From: Neoroseomonas marina
GTDB lineage: Bacteria; Pseudomonadota; Alphaproteobacteria; Acetobacterales; Acetobacteraceae
Direction of reading: 5' to 3'
DNA: 64,000 nucleotides
Assembly (NCBI RefSeq): GCF_012927745.1
Contig: NZ_JABBKX010000011.1
Coordinates: forward strand, 1 to 64,000
The position numbers and the translations under genes are program-made. Of this stretch, positions 9,091-17,447 are shown in pieces (within the stretch, counting starts at the first letter, position 1; each line of letters opens with the position of its first letter). Under the pieces are notes generated by a model. The model was not told the origin of the DNA. It saw only the letters and a list, made by a program, of their open reading frames with translations, and made no database searches.

Positions 9091-9816
9091 TCAGCCCGGC
9101 GGGGCGACCGACAGCCCCTTCACGCCATGCTTCGCGATCAGGCGGGCGACCAGGCCGCTCGCCTTCGCCTCCTCGACGAATGCGCGCAGGAAGGCGGCGC
9201 CCGCAGTATTCTTCCGGGCCGTGCCGATCGCCTGCTGCACCGCGCTGAACTGGCCATCCAGGATGCGCGCACCGGGCATCGACGCCGCATCGGAGATGAG
9301 CTTGGGCCGCAGCCCGGCCAGAGCGTCGAGCCCCTTCTCCCGGAACAGCGCGAAGGCGCCGTCCAGGCTCTCCGCCCGCAGCAGCGTCGCCACGCGGATG
9401 TTGCGCTCGAGCCAAAGGTCGTAGGCCGCGCGCGCCGTGCTCGCGATGCGCACGCCGGGGCGGTCGACCTCGGCGATGGAGCCGATGGGCGATCCCGGCG
9501 GCACCAGGAAGGTCGCCTCGATCTCCGCATAGGCCGCCGAGAAGGCGATCGTCTCGGCCCGCTGCGGCTCCGCGCCGATCAGGCCGATGTCCCACGCATC
9601 GGTGCCGCAGGCATCCGCCAGCAGGCCGGGGCTGGCAAACGGCACCAGGCGCAACGGCACGCCGAGCCGCTCGGCCACCGCGCGCGCCATGTCCGGGGCG
9701 ACGCCCTCGGGGCTGCCGTGCTCGTCACGGCCGGTGACGAGCAGGAAGTTCGAGAGGTTGATGCCAGCCCGTAGCACCCCGCGCGGTGCGAGCTCGGCAA
9801 TGACCGTGGCGTCCAT
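9091..9816 (-). CDS. Solute-binding protein family 3-like protein without a signal peptide
   Basis: A 241-residue protein that matches the amino-acid-type periplasmic binding fold. It has GVLRAGINLSNFLLVTG at the N-terminus, a GVAPDMARAVAERLGVPLRLV motif, DIGLIGAEPQRAETIAFS, and a late helix AFLRAFVEEAKASGLVARLI. Such proteins normally bind polar amino acids outside the inner membrane, but here no hydrophobic export signal precedes the mature domain. The ATG at 9816 lies five bases after the amidase stop, so an upstream signal would have to be read through the amidase gene. It is the last gene of a macrodomain-amidase operon, with no permease. It may act as a cytosolic ligand-binding or enzymatic derivative. 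Confidence 0.75.
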   Translation of the reverse strand: MDATVIAELAPRGVLRAGINLSNFLLVTGRDEHGSPEGVAPDMARAVAERLGVPLRLVPFASPGLLADACGTDAWDIGLIGAEPQRAETIAFSAAYAEIEATFLVPPGSPIGSIAEVDRPGVRIASTARAAYDLWLERNIRVATLLRAESLDGAFALFREKGLDALAGLRPKLISDAASMPGARILDGQFSAVQQAIGTARKNTAGAAFLRAFVEEAKASGLVARLIAKHGVKGLSVAPPG

Positions 9817-9821
9817 GGAGA

Positions 9822-11318
9822 TCAGTCCCACCCCACCGCGCCGGGCATCTCCTTGACCGGCGGCGCGGCGCGCAGCGCGGCGAGGTCGGGTGCGGGGCGG
9901 CGCAGCACCGGGTCGTGGACGAAGGCGTCCTCGATCGCCGCGGCAACGCGCAGCACCAGCGCATCCCCGCCGCGCGGCCCGACGATCTGCAGGCCGAAGG
10001 GCATGCCGAGCTTGTCGACGCCCATCGGCAGCGAGATCGCGGGATGCCCGCACAGCGTCACGTAGTAGGCGCAGGCGAGCCAATGGAAGTAGGTCCGCGT
10101 CGGCTTGCCGTCGATCTCGGCCGGATAGAGCTCCTTCCAAGGCCGCGGGGAGAGCGTGATCGCCGACGTGATCAGGATGTCGTGCCGGGCGAAGAAGTGC
10201 TGCCAGGCGCGGTACATGCGCGTCTGCGCCGCCGCGGCATTGGCCGCGTCCTCGAGCGTGTAGCGCAGGCCTTCCTCGACATTGGCGCGCACGTTGGGAC
10301 CGACATCCTGCGGCCGCTCCCGCACCTTCTGCAGGTGGGAAGAGAGGAACCCCGTGGCGCGCAGCACCTCGAAGGCCTCGTCGCCGCCGCGGCAATCGGG
10401 GTCGGCCTCCTCGGCCACGCCGAACAGCTTCGCCACTGCCTGGGCACGGCCGGCGAAGACCTCGCGGATGTGCTTCTCGACCGGCGCCTGGCCGAAATCG
10501 ACGCTGACGGCGAGGCGCAGGGTCGAGAGATCGATCGGCTTCAGCGGATGGTAGTCCTCCGGCACGCCGCGCACGGCGCGCTGCGGCAGGGTGTAGGCGA
10601 GCGGGTCCATCGCGTCGTCCGACGCCATCGCCGAGAGCAGCAGCGCCGCGTCCGGCACGGTGCGCGCCATCGGCCCCAGCACCGGCAGGCCCGACCAGCC
10701 ATGGCCGCGCTTCTCGGACGGCACCAGGCCCGGGGAGGGCCGGTAGCCGACGATGCCGTTGAAGGCCGCCGGGTTGCGCAGCGACCCGCCGGTGTCCGAA
10801 CCCGAGCAGATCGGCGCCATGCCGGTCGCGAGCGCCACGCCCGACCCGCCCGAGGACCCCGCCGCGGACTTGGTCGGATCGAAGGGATTGCCCGTCACGC
10901 CATAGACGGCGTTGCGCGTGTTCGCCCCGGCGCCGAATTCCGGCGTGTTGGTCTTGCCGATGACGACCGCGCCCGCCTTGCGCAGGTTCGCGACCATGCC
11001 GCAATCGGCCTCGGGCACGAAGTCCTTGAAGATCGGGCTGCCATAGGTGGTGCGCAGGCCCTTGGTTTCCTCGAGGTCCTTGATGCCGACCGGCAGGCCG
11101 TGCAGCGCGCCGAGGCGCTCGCCCTTCATCACCGCCGTTTCGGCCGCCTTGGCGCCGGCGCGGGCGGCGGCCTCGTCCACCGCGACCATCGCGTTCACGG
11201 CGTGGTTCACCTCGCCGATGCGCTTGAGGCAGGATTCCATCAGTTCGACGGGGGAGAGCGCCTTGCGCCCGATCAGGCGCCGCGCCTCGAGCGCGGAGAG
11301 GTCGCAGGGTTCCGTCAT
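9822..11318 (-). CDS. Amidase-signature family amidohydrolase
   Basis: A 498-residue GatA-like amidase. The Ser-cisSer-Lys machinery is visible: Lys80 (GLPVGIKDLEET), Ser155 in the Gly/Ser loop (GSSGGSG) and the nucleophile Ser179 in GSDTGGSLR. The family hydrolyses carboxamides to acids plus ammonia. No GatB or GatC neighbour exists and the C-terminal half is not that of tRNA amidotransferase, so a metabolic amidase is likely, with unknown substrate. Its ATG overlaps the macrodomain stop (ATGA) and the binding-protein-like gene begins six bases after its stop, giving a three-gene operon. Confidence 0.9.
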   Translation of the reverse strand: MTEPCDLSALEARRLIGRKALSPVELMESCLKRIGEVNHAVNAMVAVDEAAARAGAKAAETAVMKGERLGALHGLPVGIKDLEETKGLRTTYGSPIFKDFVPEADCGMVANLRKAGAVVIGKTNTPEFGAGANTRNAVYGVTGNPFDPTKSAAGSSGGSGVALATGMAPICSGSDTGGSLRNPAAFNGIVGYRPSPGLVPSEKRGHGWSGLPVLGPMARTVPDAALLLSAMASDDAMDPLAYTLPQRAVRGVPEDYHPLKPIDLSTLRLAVSVDFGQAPVEKHIREVFAGRAQAVAKLFGVAEEADPDCRGGDEAFEVLRATGFLSSHLQKVRERPQDVGPNVRANVEEGLRYTLEDAANAAAAQTRMYRAWQHFFARHDILITSAITLSPRPWKELYPAEIDGKPTRTYFHWLACAYYVTLCGHPAISLPMGVDKLGMPFGLQIVGPRGGDALVLRVAAAIEDAFVHDPVLRRPAPDLAALRAAPPVKEMPGAVGWD

Positions 11319-11818
11319 GCACTCAGTTCCTTCGTGTAGGTGTCGAGCGTGTGCTGGTCGAAGCAGGCGAAGGTGACGTCGAGATCGCCGTGGGCGGCAA
11401 TCTCCTCCCGCACGGTCGCGACGGCAATCCGGGTCGCGGCGGCGAGCGGGTAACCGAAGATGCCGGTGGAGATCGCCGGGAAGGCGATCGAGCGCCCGCC
11501 CGCCTCCCGCAGCAGGCGCAGGCTTTCGCGGTAGCAGGATGCGAGCAGCGCCGGCTCGTCCCGGTCCCCGCCGTACCAGACGGGGCCGACCGCGTGGATG
11601 ACGTGGCGCGCCTTCAGGGCGAAGCCCGGGGTGATGCGCGCCGCGCCGGTCGGACAGGGCGCAAGGGGCGCGCAGGCGCGCGCGAGGAGCGCTTCCCCGG
11701 CTGCGCGGAAGATCGCGCCGCAGACGCCGCCGCCCTGGGCGAGCCGCTCATTGGCCGCATTGACGATGGCGTCGACGTCGAGCGCCGTGATGTCGGCGCG
11801 GATGGCGCTGAGCGTCAT
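11315..11818 (-). CDS. Macrodomain protein, probable O-acetyl-ADP-ribose deacetylase
   Basis: A 167-residue single-domain protein of the YmdB/MacroD class. It has the adenine/ribose-binding IVNAAN at 18-23, GGGVCGAI at 29-36, HVIHAVGPVW and the phosphate-binding FPAISTGIFGYP. Family members hydrolyse O-acetyl-ADP-ribose or remove mono-ADP-ribose from proteins in the cytosol. It is the first gene of the operon with the amidase, and the coupling suggests the amidase acts on a related nucleotide- or amide-containing metabolite. That is inference only. The start is ATG at 11818. Confidence 0.92.
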   Translation of the reverse strand: MTLSAIRADITALDVDAIVNAANERLAQGGGVCGAIFRAAGEALLARACAPLAPCPTGAARITPGFALKARHVIHAVGPVWYGGDRDEPALLASCYRESLRLLREAGGRSIAFPAISTGIFGYPLAAATRIAVATVREEIAAHGDLDVTFACFDQHTLDTYTKELSA

Positions 11819-11869
11819 GGCTGTCCTCCCCGCGCCCGCTGCCGGACGCGGGGGGCAGTCTCGACCCGC

Positions 11870-11898
11870 GGGCCGGGGGCGGCAAGCGCCCCTGGCCC
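11870..11898 (-). terminator. Strong GC hairpin after the ggt stop
   Basis: Twelve-base arms (11870-11881 and 11887-11898) with one G-T wobble and a five-base loop, beginning seven bases beyond the stop of the minus-strand gamma-glutamyltransferase gene. No T-run follows on the minus strand. It is probably a 3'-end hairpin separating ggt from the macrodomain operon. Confidence 0.5.
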
Positions 11899-11904
11899 GG
11901 CGGA

Positions 11905-13509
11905 TCAGTAGCCCATCGCGCAGCCGTCCTTGCGCGGGTCGGACCCGCCGACCAGGCAGCCCTTCTCCCGGTCGATCAGGATCGCCTGGCCGCCGCCATG
12001 CGGCTTGTCGATCAGCTCGCAGACATGACCCATGCGGTTGAGCTGGTCGACGACCGACCCCGGGATGCCGCGTTCGATCTGCACCTTGCCGTCCTGCGGC
12101 ATCAGGCGCGGGAAGTCGATCGCCGCCTGGACGTCCATGCCGAACTCGAAGTGGTTCGCCAGGAACAGCGTCTGGCCGGTCGGCTGGAAGCGGCCGCCCA
12201 TCACGCCGTAGGGCATGATCGCCTGGCCGTCCTTCATCACCATGCCGGGGATGATGGTGTGCAGCGGGCGCTTGTTCGGCGCGATGCAGTTCGGGTGGCC
12301 TTCCTGGATGCGGAAGCCGAAGCCGCGGTTCTGCAGCATGACGCCCGCCTTCTCGGCGAGGATGCCCGACCCGAAGCCCTCGAACAGCGAGTTGATGAAC
12401 GAACAGGCGTTGCCGTCCTTGTCGACGACGCAGAGGTAGACGGTGTCCTTGTGCTTCGCGAGGTCGCTCTCGCCCGCCGGCGGCAGTTCCGGCAGCGCGG
12501 CGTCGTCGCGAATCAGCGCGGCAAGGCGCTTCAGGTAGTCGGCCGAGGTCAGCTTCGCGACCGGCACGTCGACCATGGACGGATCGGCGAGGAAGGCGTC
12601 GCGGTCGCGATAGACCATGCGCGCCGCCTCGATGTGCCGGTGGTAGCGCAGGGCGGAACCGGCGCCCTCCTCAGGTGTCTGCAGGTTGCCCAGGATGCCG
12701 AGGATCTGCAGCACATGCATGCCCGAGCCGTTCGGCGGGCACTGGAAGACCTCGAGGCCGCGCCACTTGATCGAGATCGGCTCGACGAACTCCGCGGCGT
12801 CGGCGCCGCGGGCGAAGTCCTCCTCGGTGTGCAGGCCGCCGGCGGCGCGCAGGGTCGCGACCATGTCGGCCGCGATCTCGCCCTCATAGAAGGCCTTCTT
12901 GCCGCGGGTGGCGATGGCGCGCAGCGTGCGGGCCAGTTCCGGCTGCACGAAGCGGGTGCCGAGGGCGGGTGCCTCCCCGTCCTTCAGGAAGCGCCGCGCG
13001 GAGGCCTCGTTCTTCGACAGCTTGCCGACCGAGCCCTCCCAGTCCGCGGCAACGCGCGGGGACAGGGCGAAGCCTTCCTCGGCATAGCGGATCGCCGGCT
13101 GCAGGATGGCGTCGAGGCCGAGCCGCCCATGCGTGCGGTTCAGCAGCTCCCAGGCGCTGATCGCGCCGGGGATGGTCACCGAATGGGCCGAGGTATTGAC
13201 CATGGCGGTCAGCCCGGCGGCGCGCAGCGCCTCGGGCGTCGCGGCACCGGGCGCGCGGCCCGACCCGTTGATGGCGATGACCTTGGCGGAGCCCGCCGGG
13301 ACATAGAGGCAGAAGCAGTCGCCGCCGATGCCGGTCGACTGGGGCTCGATCACGCACTGCACCGCGCAGGCGGCGATGGCGGCGTCGAGCGCATTGCCGC
13401 CGGCGCGCAGGATGTCGAGCGCGGCGAGCGTCGCCTGGGGCATGGAGGTCGCCGCCATGCCGTTGGTGCCATAGGCGGCGCTGCGGCCGGGAAGGTGGAA
13501 GTCGCGCAT
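11905..13509 (-). CDS. ggt: Gamma-glutamyltransferase family protein (no signal peptide)
   Basis: A 534-residue N-terminal-nucleophile hydrolase. The large-subunit motifs IEPQSTGIGGDCF and the small-subunit start with catalytic Thr356 in KHKDTVYLCVVD are present, and the protein ends with the family-typical GGSDPRKDG. Members cleave the gamma-glutamyl bond of glutathione or related amides after self-processing at the Thr. No export signal is present at MRDFHLPG, so a cytosolic role is likely, possibly as a cephalosporin-acylase-like or gamma-glutamyl hydrolase. The second, exported paralogue lies at 35331-37013. The start ATG fits the family N-terminus. Confidence 0.88.
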   Translation of the reverse strand: MRDFHLPGRSAAYGTNGMAATSMPQATLAALDILRAGGNALDAAIAACAVQCVIEPQSTGIGGDCFCLYVPAGSAKVIAINGSGRAPGAATPEALRAAGLTAMVNTSAHSVTIPGAISAWELLNRTHGRLGLDAILQPAIRYAEEGFALSPRVAADWEGSVGKLSKNEASARRFLKDGEAPALGTRFVQPELARTLRAIATRGKKAFYEGEIAADMVATLRAAGGLHTEEDFARGADAAEFVEPISIKWRGLEVFQCPPNGSGMHVLQILGILGNLQTPEEGAGSALRYHRHIEAARMVYRDRDAFLADPSMVDVPVAKLTSADYLKRLAALIRDDAALPELPPAGESDLAKHKDTVYLCVVDKDGNACSFINSLFEGFGSGILAEKAGVMLQNRGFGFRIQEGHPNCIAPNKRPLHTIIPGMVMKDGQAIMPYGVMGGRFQPTGQTLFLANHFEFGMDVQAAIDFPRLMPQDGKVQIERGIPGSVVDQLNRMGHVCELIDKPHGGGQAILIDREKGCLVGGSDPRKDGCAMGY

Positions 13510-13575
13510 CTCGGGTCCGTTTCCGTGAAGACGTTGCGCCTTCCATGCAACGAGAGGGCCGTCAAGGAAAGGCCA

Positions 13576-13604
13576 CCCCGGCGCCGCCCTGCCCCGCGCC
13601 GGGG
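13576..13604. repeat. Perfect inverted repeat between divergent ggt and csaA
   Basis: Nine-base arms CCCCGGCGC (13576-13584) and GCGCCGGGG (13596-13604) around an 11-base spacer, in the 161-bp divergent intergenic region. It could be a regulator operator or a leader hairpin, but GC-rich palindromes also arise by chance at this composition. Confidence 0.3.
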
Positions 13605-13670
13605 CGATGGCGGGCCGGGCAAGCGCCGGAACCCCTCGCGCGGCGGGCGCTTCTGCTCTAAGGGCCGGGG

Positions 13671-14012
13671 ATGGACAGCACGGCCACCATCGAGGATTTC
13701 GACCGCCTCGACATCCGCGTCGGCACCATCGTCGACGCCCAGCCCTTCCCCGAGGCGCGCAAGCCTTCCATCCGTCTCTGGGTGGATTTCGGCGGCACCC
13801 TGGGCGTGAGGCGATCCTCGGCGCAGATCACGGTGCACTACGCGCCGGACCGGCTGATCGGGCGCCAGGTCATGGCGGTGGTGAACTTCCCACCGCGCCG
13901 GATCGCGGGCTTCGAAAGCGAGGTCCTGGTACTCGGCGTGCCGGACGAGAACGGTGCGGTCGTGCTGCTGAAGCCGGACCTGCGAGTGCCGGACGGAGGG
14001 AGGATGTTCTGA
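13671..14012 (+). CDS. csaA: CsaA-type tRNA-binding domain protein
   Basis: A 113-residue protein that is a complete EMAP-II-like OB fold. The motifs are [20 protein letters not shown] near 15-34, the [11 protein letters not shown] strand and the closing [15 protein letters not shown]. CsaA forms homodimers, binds tRNA and in Bacillus has been linked to chaperone activity in protein export. It is cytosolic and normal in length. Its TGA overlaps the ATG of the phosphoribosyltransferase (TGATG), so the two are co-translated. Confidence 0.92.
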   Translation: MDSTATIEDFDRLDIRVGTIVDAQPFPEARKPSIRLWVDFGGTLGVRRSSAQITVHYAPDRLIGRQVMAVVNFPPRRIAGFESEVLVLGVPDENGAVVLLKPDLRVPDGGRMF

Positions 14013-14488
14013 TGGCGCCGCGCTACTACACCGTCACCTGGGACCAGTTGCACCGCGACAGCAAGGCGCTGGCCTGGCGGCTGCTCGAACGCGGTCCCTA
14101 TAAGGGGATTGTCGCGATCACCCGCGGCGGGCTGATCCCGGCCGCGATCATCGCCCGCGAGCTCGATTGCCGGCTGATCGAAAGCGTCTCGATCGTCACC
14201 TATGACGAGGAGAAGCGCGGCCAGCCCCATGTCGCCAAGGCGCCGGACGCGGCGGGGGACGGGGCCGGCTGGCTGATCGTGGACGACCTGGTCGACACCG
14301 GCACGACCGCCCGCGTCATCCGCGCCCTGCTGCCCAAGGCGCATTTCGCGACGGTCTATGCGAAGCCGGCAGGAAAGCCGACCGTGGACACCTTCATCAC
14401 CGAAGTGTCCCAGGACACCTGGATCCTGTTCCCCTGGGACACTGAGCCGCAGTTCATCGCGCCGATCGCGCGGAGTGCAGCGCAATAG
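14012..14488 (+). CDS. gpt: Xanthine(-guanine) phosphoribosyltransferase
   Basis: A 158-residue type I phosphoribosyltransferase. The PRPP loop is [14 protein letters not shown] near 90-103, the N-terminal loop [15 protein letters not shown] follows family spacing, and the tail [14 protein letters not shown] matches bacterial Gpt. The enzyme converts xanthine or guanine plus PRPP to XMP or GMP in purine salvage. The ATG overlaps the csaA stop. The 3' end overlaps the end of the convergent broken DUF4375 gene by about 35 bp. Confidence 0.9.
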   Translation: MAPRYYTVTWDQLHRDSKALAWRLLERGPYKGIVAITRGGLIPAAIIARELDCRLIESVSIVTYDEEKRGQPHVAKAPDAAGDGAGWLIVDDLVDTGTTARVIRALLPKAHFATVYAKPAGKPTVDTFITEVSQDTWILFPWDTEPQFIAPIARSAAQ

Positions 14489-15486
14489 CAGCGAGGGCGG
14501 GGACCAGCAGCGCCTCGAGCGGCCGGCCCGTCCGTTCCGCCACGGCCGCCTCCAACGCGCGCGTCGGCACATCCACCACCGGTATCGCAGGATGCCGGCG
14601 GCGGAACAGCCGGCCGAGCCCGAAGGCGGCCCCAGCCGCCCCGCCGCCAGGGCATCGAGTTCCTCCGGCGTACCGAGATACAGACGCGCCAGCGCTGCAT
14701 CCAGCACCGCCAGCGCCGCGCCGGCATCCGTCTCCAGGGACAGCAGATAGGCCGTCACGCCGTCGGTCCACGGCCCGCAGCGCGGCCACTCCCAGCGGCG
14801 CACGCCGAGCGGCGGCACGGACATGCGCGCGAGCACCTGCCCCACGATGAAGTGCCCGTCCTGCCGGTGCCGTTCGCCTTCGAGGGCCAGGCGTTGGGCG
14901 CGACGCACCTCGCCCCTGGCCCGGGCGGCCAACAGGCGTTCGATGTGGACGGCCGGCGCCGCGGCTGGCAGAGGGCGCAGGTCCGGCAACGAGCACAGCC
15001 AGGCGGCATTGGCCGCGGTCAACGCCCGGACCCCGCCGGCCGCGAAGAACGCCGCATCGGTCTCGTCGAGCATCCGGTCCGGGCCGTCGAACCCCGCCTC
15101 GGAGAGTATCCACAGCGCGTCGGGATGGGCCTCGACGAAGCCGACGAAACGATCAAAGACGGTGGCGAAGGCGGCGTCGGGCAATGCACGCAACGCGGCT
15201 CGGCACTCCGCCACCGCGGCGGGCGTCCACTCCGGATTGGCCACGAACTGCCGGTGCCCGCCGTTGTGGACCTCGCCGCGGTAGCGGTCGACCGCGACGG
15301 ACCGCAGCAGGCTGCCGGGCAATTCGTCGCGCGCGTAATGCCCGTCCCGCGTCAGCGTCTGGGCGAGGCCCCCGAGGTCGGCGATCAGTTGCTCGCCGGT
15401 CTCCTGGTCACCGGTACCCGGGCCACCACGGCCGCGTCGACGGGGATCTCGGTCAGCCCTTGATCCTCCCCGTCGTCATGCCGCAA
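14454..15486 (-). pseudogene. DUF4375 (DMP19-like) gene with one, probably two, frame disruptions
   Basis: The longest frame, from about 15475 to 14635, encodes a DUF4375-type protein (EVHNGGHRQFVAN, RALPDAAFATVFDRFVGFVEAHPD). Near 14630 the family-like reading moves to the next frame, which continues GAAFGLGRLFRRRHP to a stop at 14454-14456. One extra G in the local G-run would restore it. Near 15418 a second shift would join an upstream frame (LTEIPVDAAVVAR) to GTGDQETGEQL, again repaired by one extra G. The frame that holds the main body has no ATG start, only TTG at 15322. DUF4375 includes putative DNA mimics, but function is uncertain. This is either a decaying gene or two homopolymer sequencing errors. 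Confidence 0.65.
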
Positions 15487-15493
15487 CGGCAGC

Positions 15494-16792
15494 CTAGACC
15501 GACGCCTCCTCCCGCATCGCCAGCACCTTGTCCACGCGCCGGCCATCCATGTCGACGATCTCGAAGCGCCAGCCGGCCCAGACGATGCGGTCGCCCTCCT
15601 TCGGGACGCGCTTGAGCAGCGCGAGCATCAGCCCCGCCACCGTGTGGTAGGTGCCGGCCGCGGGAAGTTGCGGCAGGTCGAGCCGTGCCCGCAGTTCGTC
15701 CGACGGCATCGAGCCGTCGAGCAGCAGGGACCCGTCCGCACGCTCGATCGCGACGCCGTCGGCGACCTCCTCGGCCGGGCCGAGCTCGCCGACGATGGCT
15801 TCCAGAAGGTCCGAGGCGGTGACCACGCCCTCGAAGGACCCGTACTCATCCATGACGAGCGCCATGCCGAGCGGATCCTCCCGGAGGCGTTCCAGGGCGT
15901 CGAGCGCCGTCAGCGTATCGGGCAGCACCAGGGGCTGGCGCAGGGCGGCCGCGATGGACATCGGCGCGCCTTCCAGCATCTGGTCCAGCAGATCCTTCGC
16001 CGCCACGACGCCGACCACGTTGTCCACCCGCCCGTCCGCGACGACGAAACGGGTGACGTGGCTCGCGCGCAGCCGCGCGGCGATGTCCTGCGGCGGGTCC
16101 GAACGGTCGAGCCAGGCGAGGTCGTTGCGCGGCGTCATCAACGCGCGGACCGGCTTGTCGGCAAGCCGCAGCACGCGCTCGATCATGTGCCGCTCCTCGG
16201 TCTCGAGGGCGCCGGCCTCCGCACCCTCGGCGACCACGGCCTTCACCTCCTCTTCGGTGACGGCCTGCTCGCCGGTCGGAGCGGGGCCGAGCAGCCGCAG
16301 CACGACGGCGGAGGACTTTCCGAGCACCCAGACGATCGGCGAGGAGAAGCGCGACAGCGCCGACAGAGGCCGCGCGACGACCACGGCGACGCGTTCCGGA
16401 TTGCGCAGCGCGACCTGCTTCGGAACCAGTTCGCCGAGGATCAGGCTGAGATAGGTGATGGCGATGACCACCAGGCCGAAGGCCATCTCGGAGCCATAGG
16501 GCGCGAGAAGGGGGATCGCGTTCAGCACTTCGCCGAGCGTGGTTGCGAGGCGGGCGCCGCCGAAGGCGCCGGCGACGATGCCGACCAGGGTGATGCCGAC
16601 CTGCACCGTGGGCAGGAATCGCTGGGGATCGTCCGCCAGCGCCAGGGCCGCTTCGGCCCCGACGCTGCCCTTGCGTTGCAGCGCAACCAAACGCGAACGA
16701 CGGGATGAGACGATGGCCAGTTCGCTCATCGCGAAGGCGCCGTTCAGCAGCACGAGCATGACAATGACGGCGATTTCGAGAGCTATGCCCAT
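15494..16792 (-). CDS. HlyC/CorC-type membrane protein (DUF21 and CBS domains)
   Basis: A 432-residue CNNM/CorC-family protein. An N-terminal DUF21 membrane domain (about 1-190, at least three hydrophobic helices) is followed by a CBS pair (about 205-330, with LMTPRNDLAWLD and VMDEYGSFEGVVT) and a C-terminal CorC/HlyC transporter-associated domain that ends near 425. Relatives are linked to Mg2+ or Co2+ efflux and to membrane stability; the annotation as haemolysin is historical. I chose the ATG at 16792 (MGIALEIAV) with an AGAGGA ribosome site over the in-frame ATG at 16810, which lacks one. Confidence 0.88.
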   Translation of the reverse strand: MGIALEIAVIVMLVLLNGAFAMSELAIVSSRRSRLVALQRKGSVGAEAALALADDPQRFLPTVQVGITLVGIVAGAFGGARLATTLGEVLNAIPLLAPYGSEMAFGLVVIAITYLSLILGELVPKQVALRNPERVAVVVARPLSALSRFSSPIVWVLGKSSAVVLRLLGPAPTGEQAVTEEEVKAVVAEGAEAGALETEERHMIERVLRLADKPVRALMTPRNDLAWLDRSDPPQDIAARLRASHVTRFVVADGRVDNVVGVVAAKDLLDQMLEGAPMSIAAALRQPLVLPDTLTALDALERLREDPLGMALVMDEYGSFEGVVTASDLLEAIVGELGPAEEVADGVAIERADGSLLLDGSMPSDELRARLDLPQLPAAGTYHTVAGLMLALLKRVPKEGDRIVWAGWRFEIVDMDGRRVDKVLAMREEASV

Positions 16793-17044
16793 CTGATCCT
16801 CTGTTTCCATGCGGGTCTTAGAGCATCGGGGCGCGCGCTGGAATTGGCGGTGCGATGACGGCAGGTCGAGCGCTCGGGATCGGAGCGGCGCAGCCCGCAT
16901 CTACCGATCAGCTTGAGATTTATCCCATAATAAATTGATATAATTGAATTCTTCTTCGATCTCGACCGATCCTGGCATCATCCAGAAGATTTTTGGCGAC
17001 GAGATTGAAAAATCGAGACGAATTCACCTCGCCTCAGCTGTTGA

Positions 17045-17069
17045 GATTCGCTAATAATTCGTTAACGAA
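17045..17069 (+). promoter_or_regulatory. CtrA-like box with an adjacent GANTC methylation site
   Basis: CTAA-N7-TTAA at 17051-17065 differs from the full CtrA site TTAA-N7-TTAA by one base. It overlaps a perfect 12-bp palindrome TTCGTTAACGAA (17058-17069) and lies two bases after GATTC (17045-17049), a GANTC motif of the cell-cycle methylase CcrM. The whole 16793-17086 gap is strikingly AT-rich for this genome and also holds a TATAAT at 16939-16944. The start codon of the downstream gene is at 17087, so a bound protein here could repress or activate it. Confidence 0.4.
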
Positions 17070-17086
17070 CCGTCGCCGAGGTCCCC

Positions 17087-17386
17087 ATGCCTGCCGTCGA
17101 TACGCCTGAGGATCCGAGCGAAACGCCTCGGCTCGCCATCTTCCCCCAACGTCCGGAGGACCGGCTTCGCCTCGCGCTGCGGCGCCTGGAGGACGCGCTC
17201 GGCGAACAATCCCAGGCCGCCCAGGGGCTGCGCTCGGCGATCGGCGACCTCACGGGCACGATGGCACGGCTCGGTGCCGGCGTGGCCGGCTATCGCTGCG
17301 CGCTCGACGTGGCCGCGACCGAGATCGAACGGGCGCTCACCGCGACCCGAACCCTCCAGGGCACCGCCGACCGCATGATGGGCTGA
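17087..17386 (+). CDS. Small helical protein of unknown function
   Basis: A 99-residue acidic-N-terminus protein with two predicted long helices. One is Arg/Leu-rich (RPEDRLRLALRRLEDALGEQ, about 24-43) and the other Ala-rich (LDVAATEIERALTATRTLQG, about 73-92), so a coiled-coil hairpin is plausible. It has no signal peptide or membrane segment and I recognise no named domain. Its AT-rich upstream region with a CtrA-like box is the main clue and hints at cell-cycle or motility regulation. The ATG at 17087 follows weak purine-rich sequence. Confidence 0.7.
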   Translation: MPAVDTPEDPSETPRLAIFPQRPEDRLRLALRRLEDALGEQSQAAQGLRSAIGDLTGTMARLGAGVAGYRCALDVAATEIERALTATRTLQGTADRMMG

Positions 17387-17391
17387 CCGCA

Positions 17392-17410
17392 GCGCCCTTG
17401 CCCGGGGCGC
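17392..17410 (+). terminator. Short GC hairpin after the 99-residue gene
   Basis: Arms GCGCCC / GGGCGC with a seven-base loop start six bases after the stop at 17386. No U-tract follows. It may end the small transcript before the eda gene. Confidence 0.3.
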
Positions 17411-17447
17411 GCGGACGGCCAAGCATGGCGGCCGGAGGATCACTGCC

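Noticed and set aside
9091-11322. Single 743-codon frame spanning the amidase and the binding-protein region
   Set aside because: Its first two-thirds are out of frame with the amidase, which is clearly encoded in the neighbouring frame. Only the last third (from 9816) is a real gene.
16939-16944. TATAAT as part of a promoter for the 99-residue gene
   Set aside because: The best -35 candidate (TTGAGA at 16913) is 20 bases away, outside normal spacing, and the AT-rich sequence makes chance matches likely. Mentioned only as context.
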